A stretch of DNA of 64,000 bases from WHSW01 sp963846165 (GTDB lineage Bacteria > Actinomycetota > Thermoleophilia > Solirubrobacterales > 70-9). Location: the NCBI GenBank assembly GCA_963846165.1, contig CAWJUU010000009.1, positions 248,001 through 312,000 on the forward strand, written 5' to 3'. The position numbers and the translations under genes were made by a program. The notes under the pieces were generated by a model. It was not told where the DNA came from and searched no databases. It saw only the letters and a list, made by a program, of their open reading frames with translations. Shown piece after piece: positions 37,714 to 46,591 of the stretch (positions within the stretch are counted from its first letter, which is position 1; the number at the start of each line of letters is the position of its first letter).

Positions 37714-38784
37714 TCAGAACAGCGTCGCGGCGCCCTCGGGCACCGGGAGGCCGAGGTGCTCGAAGCCGCGCTCGGTGATCACCCGGCCGCGGGGGGTGCG
37801 TTTGAGCAGGCCCTGCTGGAGCAGGTAGGGCTCGTAGACGTCCTCGATCGTCTCCTGCTCCTCGTCGACGGAGGCCGCGAGGGTCGAGAGCCCGACCGGG
37901 CCGCCCGAGAACTTGACCGCGATCGTCTCCAGGATCGTGCGGTCGTGGCGGTCGAGGCCGGCCCCGTCGACCTCGAGCAGCCCAAGAGCCTCGGAGGCGA
38001 CCGCCTCGGTGACGACGCCCGCGCCCCGGACCTCGGCGAAGTCGCGGACCCGCTTCAGCAGCCGGTTGGCGACCCGCGGGGTGCCGCGCGAGCGCTCGGC
38101 GATCACCCGCTCGCCGCCGGGCTCGATCTCGACCTCGAGGATCCCGGCCGAGCGGTGGACGATCCGGGCCAGGTGCTCGGGCTCGTAGTGCTCGAGCCGC
38201 ATGCTGACTCCGAAGCGGTCGCGAAGCGGGGTCGTCAGCAGGCCGGCCCGGGTAGTCGCGCCGACGAGCGTGAACTGCGGCAGGTCGAGGGTGACGGTGC
38301 GTGCGCCGGCGCCCTGGCCGAGGACGATCGGGAGCTGACGATCCTCCATCGCCGGGTAGAGCGTCTCCTCGATTGCGCGGTTGAGGCGGTGGATCTCGTC
38401 GACGAAGAACACCGAGCCCGGCTCGAGCGCGGTCAGGAACGACGCGATGTCAGCCTTGCGCTCGAGCGCCGGGCCGGCGGTCTGGACGACGGGCGCGCCG
38501 AGCTCGGCGGCGATGATGTGGGCAAGCGAGGTCTTGCCGAGCCCAGGGGGCCCGGCGAGCAGGACGTGGTCGAGCGACTCCTCGCGGCGCCTGGCGGCCT
38601 CGATGAAGACCTCGAGCTGCGACGTGACCTGCTCCTGGTTGACGAAGTCGGCGAGTCGCCGCGGGCGCAGCGAGCGGTCGAGCTCCTCGTCGGCGCCGCC
38701 GATGCGGACCTCGGCCATCGGCTCGGAGATCGGCGCGTCGAGGCCGCCCGGTCCGCCGAATGCGGGATCGCGGGAGACGCTCAC
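37714..38784 (-). CDS. ruvB: Holliday-junction branch-migration ATPase RuvB
   Basis: Hexameric AAA+ motor. The 356-residue protein shows RPRRLADFVNQEQVTSQLEV, Walker A LLAGPPGLGKTSLAHII, Walker B VFFVDEIHRLNR, sensor 1 LVGATTRAGLLTTPLRDRFG and the winged-helix end KFSGGPVGLSTLAASVDEEQ. It starts with GTG at 38784, overlapping the ruvA stop as GTGA; ruvC, ruvA and ruvB form one unit. Confidence 0.97.
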   Translation of the reverse strand: MSVSRDPAFGGPGGLDAPISEPMAEVRIGGADEELDRSLRPRRLADFVNQEQVTSQLEVFIEAARRREESLDHVLLAGPPGLGKTSLAHIIAAELGAPVVQTAGPALERKADIASFLTALEPGSVFFVDEIHRLNRAIEETLYPAMEDRQLPIVLGQGAGARTVTLDLPQFTLVGATTRAGLLTTPLRDRFGVSMRLEHYEPEHLARIVHRSAGILEVEIEPGGERVIAERSRGTPRVANRLLKRVRDFAEVRGAGVVTEAVASEALGLLEVDGAGLDRHDRTILETIAVKFSGGPVGLSTLAASVDEEQETIEDVYEPYLLQQGLLKRTPRGRVITERGFEHLGLPVPEGAATLF

Positions 38785-39377
38785 GCCGCCTCCTTCGTGC
38801 CGGCGCTGCGCAGCGCGGAGCCGATCATGTCCTCGGGAGTCTCTCCCTCGGCCCCTTCGAGCAGCTTGTCGGCCTCGCCGAGCGTGTATCCGAGGTGCAT
38901 GAGCCCGTCGCGCGCGAGCGAGCGCGGGTCGTCGTCGGGGCCCTCGCTCAGCGACGGCACGCCCTCCTCGAGCTCACCCGCGACCTTCTCGCGCAGCTCG
39001 ACGATCACTCGCTCAGAGGTTCGCTTGCCGATCCCGGGGACCGCCTGGAAGCGCTTCGCGTCGCCGGCGGCGATCGCTCGCAGCAGCTCGCGCGGCGTGC
39101 CGCCGGAGAGGATCGCGATCGCGACCTTGGGGCCGACGCCGGAGACGGAGGTCAGGTGCAAGAACAGGTCCCGCTCCTCCTCGCTCGCGAAGCCGTAGAG
39201 GGCGAGCGAGTCGTCGCGCGAGACCAGGTGCGAGTGCAGGATCGTCTCCTTGCCGCTCGCCGGGACCGCCTTCAGGGTCTCGGCCGAGACCGTAAGCCGG
39301 TAGCCGACCCCGCCGGACTCGATCACTACGTGGTCCGGGCGGCGGACGAGGACCTGGCCGCGAACCGAAGCGATCAT
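38781..39377 (-). CDS. ruvA: Holliday-junction binding protein RuvA
   Basis: Tetramer that holds the four-way junction and loads RuvB. From the ATG at 39377, 198 residues: MIASVRGQVLVRRPDHVVIE (OB fold), two helix-hairpin-helix motifs (LTSVSGVGPKVAIAIL and FQAVPGIGKRTSERVIVEL), an acidic linker and the RuvB-contacting third domain (DGLMHLGYTLGEADKLLE). The start overlaps the ruvC stop as ATGA; the longer open frame upstream is only the ruvC region. Confidence 0.96.
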   Translation of the reverse strand: MIASVRGQVLVRRPDHVVIESGGVGYRLTVSAETLKAVPASGKETILHSHLVSRDDSLALYGFASEEERDLFLHLTSVSGVGPKVAIAILSGGTPRELLRAIAAGDAKRFQAVPGIGKRTSERVIVELREKVAGELEEGVPSLSEGPDDDPRSLARDGLMHLGYTLGEADKLLEGAEGETPEDMIGSALRSAGTKEAA

Positions 39378-39895
39378 ACGACGCCGACCTCGGACCGCGC
39401 CGCGGCCTCGAAGGCCTGCCCCGGGCGCGCGTGGCCGGCGTGACAGATCGCGACCGCGAGCGCGTCGGCAGTGTGGTCGGACTCCGGAGGCTGGGTGAGC
39501 CCGAGCAGCGCGCCGACCATCTGCTGGACCTGGCGCTTGGCGGCTGCGCCACTGCCGCAGACCGCCATCTTCACCGCTTGCGGCGTGTAGTCGAAGCACG
39601 GCGTCGCGTGCTGGGCCGCGGCGAGCATCGCGACACCCCGCGCCTGGCCGACGGCGATCGCCGAGCGCACGTTCTTGCCGAAATAGAGGTCCTCGAGCGC
39701 GACCGCGGCCGGCTCGTGCCAGGCGATCAGCTTCTCGAGCTCGGCGTGGATGCGGGCGAGCCGGGTTTCGAGCGGCTTGTCCGCGGGCGCCTCGATCACA
39801 CCGCCGTCAACGGCGCTCATCTGCCCGCCGGCGATTCGCACGACGCCGAAACCCGTGTTCGCCACGCCCGGGTCTATGCCCATGACGAGGATCAT
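39374..39895 (-). CDS. ruvC: Holliday-junction resolvase RuvC
   Basis: Cuts four-way junctions symmetrically. 173 residues with the RNase-H-fold acidic residues in VMGIDPGVANTGFGVV, VALEDLYFGKNVRSAIAVGQ and the C-terminal DHTADALAVAICHA. Normal length and intact. An internal ATG four codons in (VMGIDPG) is an alternative start. Genes follow in the order ruvC, ruvA, ruvB. Confidence 0.96.
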   Translation of the reverse strand: MILVMGIDPGVANTGFGVVRIAGGQMSAVDGGVIEAPADKPLETRLARIHAELEKLIAWHEPAAVALEDLYFGKNVRSAIAVGQARGVAMLAAAQHATPCFDYTPQAVKMAVCGSGAAAKRQVQQMVGALLGLTQPPESDHTADALAVAICHAGHARPGQAFEAAARSEVGVV

Positions 39896-39949
39896 CAGGG
39901 CTTGATTCTGCGTCGCCGCCCGGACGCCTCCCCCGAATGGCGCGTTTGC

Positions 39950-39962
39950 TGCCCATAGGGCA
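39950..39962. repeat. Short palindrome TGCCCATAGGGCA
   Basis: A perfect 5-bp stem with an ATA loop in the gap between yebC and ruvC, followed by ACTAAAGCG. The phrase CCATAGGGC with a downstream AAAGCG also occurs inside repeat copy B (33690 region), so it may be a fragment of the same repeat family. Confidence 0.4.
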
Positions 39963-39982
39963 ACTAAAGCGACAGCCGGCTC

Positions 39983-40735
39983 TCAGGCCGCGGCCTGCTC
40001 CAGGAGCGCCTCGGGGATGTCGAAGTTCGCGTGCACGGCCTCGACGTCGTCGTGGTCGTCGAGCGCCTCGATCAGGCGGATCAGCGCGCGCGCCTCGGAC
40101 TCGGCCGAGACCTCGACCACCGAGGACGGCTCCATCGCCAGCTCGGCCGACTCGACCTCGACCCCGGACTCCTCGAGCGCCGCGCGGACCGCCGCCAGGC
40201 TCGCCGGCTCGCAGGTCACCTTGAGCACGTCGCCGTCGAGCGCCACGTCCTCGGCCCCGGCGTCGATCGCCGCGATCAGGTCCTCCTCGCCGTAGCGCCC
40301 GGCATCGACGAGGACGACACCCTTCTTGGCGAACTGCCAGGCGACCGACCCGGGCTCGCCGAGGCTGCCGCCGGCCTTGTCGAAGATGTTTCGCACATCC
40401 GCACCGGTGCGGTTTCGATTGTCGGTAAGCGTCTCGACCAGGATCGCGGCGCCTCCGGGCCCGTAGCCCTCATAGACGACGCGCTCGATCTGCTCGCCAG
40501 AGTCGCCCTCGCCGGTGCCGCGGTCGATCGCCCGCTGGATGTTGTCCTTGGGCATCGAGTAGCCGCGCGCCTTCTCGATCGCCGCCGCGAGCGTGAAGTT
40601 GGCCTCGGGGTCTCCCCCACCCTCACGCGCCGCGACCGTGATCGCGCGCGCAAGCTTCGTGAACAAGGCGCCCCGCTTCGCATCGGTGGCGGCCTTCTTG
40701 TGCTTGATCGAAGCCCACTTCGAGTGCCCGGACAT
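39983..40735 (-). CDS. YebC/PmpR-family protein (TACO1-like)
   Basis: 250 residues starting MSGHSKWASIKHKKAATDAK, the invariant family opening, then ARAITVAAREGGGDPEANF, PKDNIQRAIDRGTGEG and ERVVYEGYGPGGAAILVETL. Members act as transcription regulators or, as shown for some, as translation factors that help ribosomes pass proline runs. It lies immediately upstream of ruvCAB, the usual neighbourhood for this gene. Confidence 0.96.
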   Translation of the reverse strand: MSGHSKWASIKHKKAATDAKRGALFTKLARAITVAAREGGGDPEANFTLAAAIEKARGYSMPKDNIQRAIDRGTGEGDSGEQIERVVYEGYGPGGAAILVETLTDNRNRTGADVRNIFDKAGGSLGEPGSVAWQFAKKGVVLVDAGRYGEEDLIAAIDAGAEDVALDGDVLKVTCEPASLAAVRAALEESGVEVESAELAMEPSSVVEVSAESEARALIRLIEALDDHDDVEAVHANFDIPEALLEQAAA

Positions 40736-40808
40736 GGGTTGATCTTAGGACTGATAGGTTCGCTCGGAATCCTGCGATTGGGGAGATCGGCATGGTGTTG
40801 CGCTCCAC

Positions 40809-41645
40809 GTGAGGTGGGCTTTATTGGTGATTGGTGCGTTGGGCGCGCTGGCGGTTCCGCCGGCGGCGCTCGGCGCCACGACGATCGGGCAAACGGATAG
40901 CACCGGTATGGCCTCGTGCAACCCGAACGGCACCTGGGTGCAGGATTCGACCACGGCGACGGGCCCGTCCTACACGGTCCCCGCCGGCGGCGGTGTGATC
41001 ACCTCGTGGCAGCATGACGCCGCGCTGACAGGCAGCACGATGCGGCTAAAGGCGTTCCGCAAGACGGCTGCCGATGAGTATCTGACCGTCGGCCATAGCG
41101 CGCTTGCACAGCTCACGATCGTCGGGTTGAACACGTTCCCAACCCGTTTCAGCGTCCAGGGCGGCGACCTACTCGGGATTCGCACGGAAGACGGCGACAC
41201 TCGGTGCAGGGAAGGCGGGGTCATTGGCGACCTGGCGCGAAGCGCTTCGGGTTTGGACCCGCCGGTCGGCAGCTCCATCGCGTTGACCACCAATGACACC
41301 TCGAGACTCAATATCGCCGCGAGCCTCGAACCGGACTGCGACGCCGACGGCTTCGGTGATGAGACCCAGGACCCTTTGGTCGATTGCGTCGCGCCCGAGA
41401 CCACGATCACCAAGGGCGCTCCGAACAAGACCGACAGGAGCAGAATCAAGTTCAAATTCAGCGCCAACGAGCCGGACTCGACCTTCGAGTGCAGGGTCGA
41501 TCAGAAGCCGTTCAAACCCTGCGGCTCGCCGAAGACGGTCAAGCACCTCGAAGAGGGCAAGCACAAGTTCAAGGTCCGTGCGATCGACGCCGTCGGCAAT
41601 GTCGATCCCTCCGCGGCGAAGGACAAGTTCAAGGTCGTGGATTGA
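40809..41645 (+). CDS. Secreted protein with Ca-loop-like motif and C-terminal beta-sandwich
   Basis: 278 residues from a GTG at 40809. A signal peptide (LLVIGALGALAVPPAALGA) leads to a jelly-roll-like domain of about 130 residues, then CDADGFGDETQDPLVDC, an Asp-rich loop resembling calcium-binding thrombospondin-type repeats, and a terminal domain FKFSANEPDSTFECRVDQ with AIDAVGNVDPS. The last is a bacterial Ig/FN3-like module I know from secreted proteins of Thermoleophilia. Probably a surface or matrix protein; no enzymatic motif. Confidence 0.7.
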   Translation: MRWALLVIGALGALAVPPAALGATTIGQTDSTGMASCNPNGTWVQDSTTATGPSYTVPAGGGVITSWQHDAALTGSTMRLKAFRKTAADEYLTVGHSALAQLTIVGLNTFPTRFSVQGGDLLGIRTEDGDTRCREGGVIGDLARSASGLDPPVGSSIALTTNDTSRLNIAASLEPDCDADGFGDETQDPLVDCVAPETTITKGAPNKTDRSRIKFKFSANEPDSTFECRVDQKPFKPCGSPKTVKHLEEGKHKFKVRAIDAVGNVDPSAAKDKFKVVD

Positions 41646-41678
41646 CGCCGCCCGCGATCGCGGGATACTGCGCGGGCG

Positions 41679-42077
41679 ATGTCGGACGCGAACCTCGAGA
41701 TCGTGCGCAAGGGCTATGCGGCGTTCAATCGTGGCGATTGGGATGCCGGCTTCGCCGATGCAGCCCCCGACTTCGAGTGGGAGACCGATATGAGGCTTCC
41801 GAACGCTGGGATCTACCGAGGGAGGGTGGAGATCCAGCGGTTCTTCGAGGACCAGGCGGCGCCGTTTGAGAGATCGGTCATCGAGCCCGAGCGATTCGTC
41901 GTCAAGGGTGACTACGTCGTCGCGTTCGTAAAGCTCCGACGCAGGCCGGAGGGCAGCAGCGCCGATGTCGAGGCAGACATCGCGCACCTCTGGACCTTCC
42001 GAGATGGTCGACCGGTTCGCGGCCAGGCGTTTGCGAGCCCCGACCAGGCTCTCGAGGCCGCCGGGCTGTTGGAGTAG
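41679..42077 (+). CDS. SnoaL-like (NTF2-fold) protein
   Basis: 132 residues. NLEIVRKGYAAFNRGDWDAG, DFEWETDM, IYRGRVEIQRFFEDQ and DIAHLWTFRDGRPVRGQAFA follow the cone-shaped NTF2 fold used by polyketide cyclases, limonene hydrolases and many unassigned proteins. It ends in ALEAAGLLE, nearly the same end as the two SnoaL-like proteins at 57.0-57.8 kb, so these are paralogues. Substrate unknown. Confidence 0.8.
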   Translation: MSDANLEIVRKGYAAFNRGDWDAGFADAAPDFEWETDMRLPNAGIYRGRVEIQRFFEDQAAPFERSVIEPERFVVKGDYVVAFVKLRRRPEGSSADVEADIAHLWTFRDGRPVRGQAFASPDQALEAAGLLE

Positions 42078-42272
42078 GCGCCGCGGTGCTAGTCGGCCCC
42101 GCCAATCCAAGGGGGTCAGGAAAGGCGAGGCCGATTCCTTCGAAGCTACTCCTGAGGTCGAGTTCGTGCGCCGGTCCAGCGGCCCCCGCCGCGAGCGGAA
42201 GCGGCCATCACGAGCCCGTCAGCGGAGGCGTCTACACGATCCCGCTACGCCGGATCAGACCACTAGACCCCG

Positions 42273-42638
42273 CTAGGCGGGCCCTAGGTTCACGCAGCGG
42301 CGACGCGAGGTGAAGTACCTAACGTCCCCTGAAAAGTGATCGAGCGTAATCGTGACCTGCCTGCGACACTGGAACCTCGACCCGTTCTTGACGCTGTTGA
42401 CGTAGATCTTTCCCTGCGCCTTGTGGTGCGTTAGCAGGCGAACATTGCTTGCCCCGTAGCTGGTGCATTGACTTGTCGCCTGGCAATCCTTCTTCGCGGC
42501 GAACCTGGCCGCGTTCTGAGCCGTGCGCCGATCGAGGTTGTTTGCCAGGGCGATGCCTGCAAACAGAACCGTGCACAAGGCCACAGCACCGACGACGAAC
42601 GCAATGCGCCCACGAATTCTCCCTGAACGGTGAAACAT
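42273..42638 (-). CDS. Small secreted or membrane-anchored protein, function unknown
   Basis: 121 residues from the ATG at 42638, preceded by an AGGAAGGG ribosome-binding site. A basic N-terminus and hydrophobic helix (IAFVVGAVALCTVLFAGIAL) act as signal or anchor; the mature part has four Cys in pairs (DCQATSQC; FQCRR and RRCVN), probably two disulfides, in a basic domain of about 85 residues. Not recognised. The 295 bases upstream hold no gene. Confidence 0.6.
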   Translation of the reverse strand: MFHRSGRIRGRIAFVVGAVALCTVLFAGIALANNLDRRTAQNAARFAAKKDCQATSQCTSYGASNVRLLTHHKAQGKIYVNSVKNGSRFQCRRQVTITLDHFSGDVRYFTSRRRCVNLGPA

Positions 42639-42933
42639 GGAATCCCTTCCTCTTCTCCCCTTGGCCGGTCGGCGAGGTGCCAACGGCGCAAGCCGTATCA
42701 CAGTGGAGGATCAAATGACCCGCATGCGGTACCAAACCGGTACCAGCCCGAGCAGCAATCGCCCTGACTCAATACAAACGCCGGCCGCGACCGGACCCCC
42801 GGTCCGGCCGCGGCACTAGCGTCGGCATCCCATCGATGGCGCCGTCTTTAAAGCCCCCTCGCCCTGGCTACAAAGGCTTCAGAGCGACGCGCCTCTCTAC
42901 AACAGGCGCACAAGGGCGAAGTTGCGCTGGCCC

Positions 42934-44037
42934 TCAGACGGCGAACTTGCCGTCTTCCTGGAGCAGCTCGCCGTCGATCTCGATCCGGCCTCCCTGGCGC
43001 AGGTCGCAAACCATGTCGGTGTGCACGGCGCTGTCGTTGGTGCCGCCGGACTCGGGATAGCTGGCGCCAACCGCGAGGTGCACGGTGCCACCGATCTTCT
43101 CGTCGAGCAGAACGTCGCGGGTGCCGCGGTCGATCCCGTAGTTGGTGCCGATCCCGAGCTCCCCGAGGCGCCGTGCCCCGGCGTCGGTGTCGAGCATGCT
43201 GATCAGGAACTCCTCGCCGCGCTCGGCGCTGGCGTCAACGACCTTCCCGGCCTCGAAGCGCAGCCACACGCCGGCGACCTCCCGGCCTCCGATCATCGCC
43301 GGAAGGTGGAACGAGACCTCGCCGTCGACCGAGTCCTCGACCGGGCCGGTGAAGAACTCGCCGTCGGGCATGTTGTGCTCGCCGTCGCAGGCGATGAAGT
43401 GGCGCCCGGCGACCCCGAGGCGAAGGTCGGTGCCCGGGGCGCTGATGTGGACCTCCTCGTGGCCGTCGACCCAATCGGCCAGCCGGTGGCACTCCTCCGA
43501 GGCACGCTTCCAGGCGCCCAGCGGGTCGCCGTCGTCGGCGAGGCAGGCTCGGAAGTAGAAGTCCTCGAACTCGCGCAGGCTCATCTCCGCGTCGGAGGCA
43601 TAGGCGTTGGTTGGATACAGCGTGTAGACCCAGCGGTGCTCGCCGGCGGCGGCGCGCTCCATCGTCCGCTGCATCAGGTGCCGGGTCGCGGCCTGGCGCT
43701 TGGTCTGGCGCTCGGGGGCGACGCCCGAGAGCTGCCGCGTGTTCGTGTCGGCGCCGATCGCGACCCGGCAGTCTGCCTCCTCTGCGGCCCACTCCGACAG
43801 TGGTGAGACCCACTCGAGCTGAGCGTCGGTCGCCTCGCGATAGTAGGTCGCCGATTGACCCTCGACCGAGAGCGCGACGATCGGGTTGCCGCCGGCGCGC
43901 AGGACCTCGTCGTAGACCGCGGCAACGAGTGGCTCGGCGGCGGTCGGGCCCTCGATCACGCATGTTTCGCCCGCGGCCACCTTGGTTGAGTAGCCGACCA
44001 GGATCCGGGCGAGGTTGGCAACGCGGGGATCGATCAT
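42934..44037 (-). CDS. M29-family aminopeptidase
   Basis: Metallo-aminopeptidase of the AmpS/aminopeptidase T type. The 367-residue protein has VAAGETCVIEGPTAAEPLV, FIACDGEHNMPDGEFFTGPV (metal Glu and the family hallmark), SFHLPAMIGGREVAGVWLRF, GELGIGTNYGID and the terminal metal site NDSAVHTDMVCDL. Complete and in frame. It lies 7 bases after pdxT on the same strand, so co-transcription with the pyridoxal genes is likely but a functional link is not obvious. Confidence 0.9.
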   Translation of the reverse strand: MIDPRVANLARILVGYSTKVAAGETCVIEGPTAAEPLVAAVYDEVLRAGGNPIVALSVEGQSATYYREATDAQLEWVSPLSEWAAEEADCRVAIGADTNTRQLSGVAPERQTKRQAATRHLMQRTMERAAAGEHRWVYTLYPTNAYASDAEMSLREFEDFYFRACLADDGDPLGAWKRASEECHRLADWVDGHEEVHISAPGTDLRLGVAGRHFIACDGEHNMPDGEFFTGPVEDSVDGEVSFHLPAMIGGREVAGVWLRFEAGKVVDASAERGEEFLISMLDTDAGARRLGELGIGTNYGIDRGTRDVLLDEKIGGTVHLAVGASYPESGGTNDSAVHTDMVCDLRQGGRIEIDGELLQEDGKFAV

Positions 44038-44044
44038 CTCTGGC

Positions 44045-44689
44045 TCATCGACCGGATTCGGGCGGGATTTCAGCGGCGGTTCGATCCTTGCGCGCCGCCG
44101 TGGCCATCGCCATCAGCAGCGCATGCAAGCGCGGATCGTCGGTGAGCTCTGGGTGAAACGAGCAGGCGAGCACGCGACCGTCGCGGATCGCGACCGGGTG
44201 ATCGTCGACGCTGGCCAGTACCTCGACCCCGGGACCGTGGTCCTCGATCCAGGGAGCCCTGATGAATACCGCGCGCAGCGGCTCCGGGCCGAGCCCCTCG
44301 ACCTCGAGGTCGGCCTCGAAGCTTGCGATCTGGCGACCGAAGGCGTTGCGGCGTGCGCGCGCGTCGATCAGGCCGAGGTGGTCGCGATCGCAGACGATCA
44401 TCCCCGCGCATGTGCCGAGGATCGGACGGCCCGAGGCGGCGTGGGCGCGGATCGCATCTGCGAGGCCGTCGCGCTCGATCGCCTTCGTGATCGTCGTCGA
44501 CTCCCCGCCGGGGATCACGAGCGCGTCGAGGCTCTCGAGCTGGCCGGGGTTGCGAACCTCGATCGCCTCGGCGCCGAGCTCGCGCAGCATCTCGGAGTGG
44601 GCCGCGAAGTCGCCCTGGCTCGCCAGCACCCCGACTCGAAGGCGCTCACGCTCGACCTCCGGCGGCACCACCGCCCCGCTCACGCTCAC
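44045..44689 (-). CDS. pdxT: Pyridoxal 5'-phosphate synthase glutaminase subunit
   Basis: Supplies ammonia to PdxS. Class I-like glutaminase of 214 residues: VGVLASQGDFAAHSEML, LVIPGGESTTITKAI, ILGTCAGMIV (catalytic Cys), RAVFIRAPWIEDHG and LACSFHPELTDDPRLH (His and Glu). The start is a GTG overlapping the pdxS stop as GTGA. Confidence 0.96.
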   Translation of the reverse strand: MSVSGAVVPPEVERERLRVGVLASQGDFAAHSEMLRELGAEAIEVRNPGQLESLDALVIPGGESTTITKAIERDGLADAIRAHAASGRPILGTCAGMIVCDRDHLGLIDARARRNAFGRQIASFEADLEVEGLGPEPLRAVFIRAPWIEDHGPGVEVLASVDDHPVAIRDGRVLACSFHPELTDDPRLHALLMAMATAARKDRTAAEIPPESGR

Positions 44690-45573
44690 ACCCCGCGATG
44701 TTGCAACAGCTCTCCCTGGGCGGCCAGCTCTGCGATGTCGTCGCCGCGCATCGCCTCGCCGAGCCCGGTCGAGGCGGCGGCGACCCGCTCGGGATCGGCA
44801 AAGTGCGTGGTCGCCTCGACGATCGCGCGCGCCATGCGCTCGGGATCGGCCGACTTGAAGATCCCCGAGCCGACGAAGTTGCCTTCGGCGCCGAGCTGCA
44901 TCGTCAGCGCCGCGTCGGCCGGTGTCGCGATTCCCCCGGCGCAGAACAGCGGCACCGGCAGCCAGCCCGTGCGCGCCACCTCCTCGACGACGTCGATCGG
45001 CGCCCGGTGGTCCTTGGCGGCAGCGGCGAGCTGCTCGGGCCCCAGCGTTCCCAGCACCTTGATCTGCCCGACGATCTCGCGCAGGTGGCGGACGGCCTCG
45101 ACGATGTTCCCGGTTCCCGCCTCGCCCTTGGAGCGGATCATTGCCGCCCCCTCGCCGATCCGCCGCAGGGCCTCGCCGAGGTCGGTGGCTCCGCAGACGA
45201 ACGGGACCTCGAAGGCGTGCTTGTCGATGTGGTTGGCCTCGTCGGCCGGCGTCAGCACCTCGGACTCGTCGACGTAGTCGACCTCGAGCGCCTGCAGCAC
45301 CTGGGCCTCGGCGAAGTGGCCGATCCGCGCCTTCGCCATCACCGGGATCGAGACCGCCTCCTTGATCGCCTCGATCATCGATGGGTCGCTCATCCGCGCA
45401 ACGCCACCGTCGCGGCGGATGTCGGCGGGGACGCGCTCGAGCGCCATCACCGCGACCGCGCCCGCCTCCTCTGCGACGCGCGCCTCGTCGGCGGTGACCA
45501 CGTCCATGATCACCCCACCCTTAAGCATCTCGGCGAGGCCGCGCTTGACCCGGAATGTTCCTCGTTCGGCCAT
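44686..45573 (-). CDS. pdxS: Pyridoxal 5'-phosphate synthase lyase subunit
   Basis: Builds PLP from ribose 5-phosphate, glyceraldehyde 3-phosphate and ammonia. The 295-residue TIM barrel has LAEMLKGGVIMDVVTADEAR (catalytic Lys), AVMALERVPADIRRDGGVAR, PVMAKARIGHFAEAQVLQAL, YVDESEVLTPADEANHIDK and RSKGEAGTGNIVEAVRH. Complete. It is followed without a gap by pdxT. Confidence 0.98.
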   Translation of the reverse strand: MAERGTFRVKRGLAEMLKGGVIMDVVTADEARVAEEAGAVAVMALERVPADIRRDGGVARMSDPSMIEAIKEAVSIPVMAKARIGHFAEAQVLQALEVDYVDESEVLTPADEANHIDKHAFEVPFVCGATDLGEALRRIGEGAAMIRSKGEAGTGNIVEAVRHLREIVGQIKVLGTLGPEQLAAAAKDHRAPIDVVEEVARTGWLPVPLFCAGGIATPADAALTMQLGAEGNFVGSGIFKSADPERMARAIVEATTHFADPERVAAASTGLGEAMRGDDIAELAAQGELLQHRGV

Positions 45574-45608
45574 CGGCGACCCAATATAGAGGGCGCCGGT
45601 AGCCGGGG

Positions 45609-46505
45609 CTACTTCAGCTTGAAGGCGCGGATGCGGTCCTTGTAGGCGCCCTTGTCCCGTGCGTACACACCGTGCGCGAGCGCTTGGACGATCGCCAGCA
45701 GGGAGGTGTTCGAGCGCGTGAACGAGGGGCCGTTCGAGGAGTAATAGAGCGTCAGGTCGGAGTGCTCACCGATGTCGGAGAGGGTCGCGTCGGTGATCGC
45801 CATCGTCGAGGCGCCACGGTGCTTGGCGAGCTTCATCGCGCGGACGACGATCGGGTGCGCGCGACCGGCCGAGAAGGCGATCACGAGCGCGTCCTCGTCG
45901 ACGCGCGAGAGGCGGGTGATCGAGTCCTGGCGCGGGCTGGCGACGACCTCGGCGCGGATGTCGAGCAGCGCCAGCAGGTGGCGCAGGTAGCTGGCGAAGA
46001 AGGCGAGCTGGTCGATGCCGACGATCATCACCCGGCTCGAGCCGGCGAGCGCGGTCACGCACGCCTCGACCTGCTCGCGGGTCAGGTTGCGAACCGTCTC
46101 CTCGACGTTGGCGTGGTCGGCGGCCAGTGAGGCCTCGAACTCGGAGTGGTCGAAGTCGAACAGCGGCGAGGCGGCGTCCTCGCCCGGCTGGCGGCTGCGG
46201 TACTCCTCGATCGCCGCCTGCTGGAGCTCGGGGTATCCCTCGAAGCCGAGCGCCTGCGAGAAGCGGACGACGGTGGAGGAGGAGGTGTTGGCGCGGCGGG
46301 CCAGCTCCTCGGCGGTCTGGAAGGCGGCCTCGTCGAGGTGGTCGACGATGTAGCGAGCGACGTCCTTCTGCGAGCGCGAGAACTCGTCGAAGCGCTCGGT
46401 GATGTAGGTCGAGAGCGCCTTGCCCGTCGGTGCGCGGCCCGAGGCGCCGTTGGAGCGTGTGGACGTGCGGGCGGCAGGGCGAGACTTGGTAGCGGTCTTG
46501 CTCAC
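45609..46505 (-). CDS. MurR/RpiR-family transcriptional regulator (HTH plus SIS domain)
   Basis: A Ser/Lys/Arg-rich N-terminus precedes the helix-turn-helix TAEELARRANTSSSTVVRFS and a C-terminal SIS sugar-phosphate-binding domain (SSRVMIVGIDQLAFFASYL, EDALVIAFSAGRAHPIVVRA, ASTMAITDATLSDIGEHSD). Such regulators sense phosphosugars. I prefer the GTG at 46505, but the frame is open upstream to a TTG at 46574, so the N-terminus is unsure. It ends 35 bases from the pdxS start on the same strand. Target genes cannot be named. Confidence 0.85.
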   Translation of the reverse strand: MSKTATKSRPAARTSTRSNGASGRAPTGKALSTYITERFDEFSRSQKDVARYIVDHLDEAAFQTAEELARRANTSSSTVVRFSQALGFEGYPELQQAAIEEYRSRQPGEDAASPLFDFDHSEFEASLAADHANVEETVRNLTREQVEACVTALAGSSRVMIVGIDQLAFFASYLRHLLALLDIRAEVVASPRQDSITRLSRVDEDALVIAFSAGRAHPIVVRAMKLAKHRGASTMAITDATLSDIGEHSDLTLYYSSNGPSFTRSNTSLLAIVQALAHGVYARDKGAYKDRIRAFKLK

Positions 46506-46591
46506 GGCCGGTTGATTCGCCTTGATCGCGGGTTTCCCTTCCGCTTGCGCCGCTGCTGCAACCCCGGTCGTCAATGTGCTTGGATCGCGTG

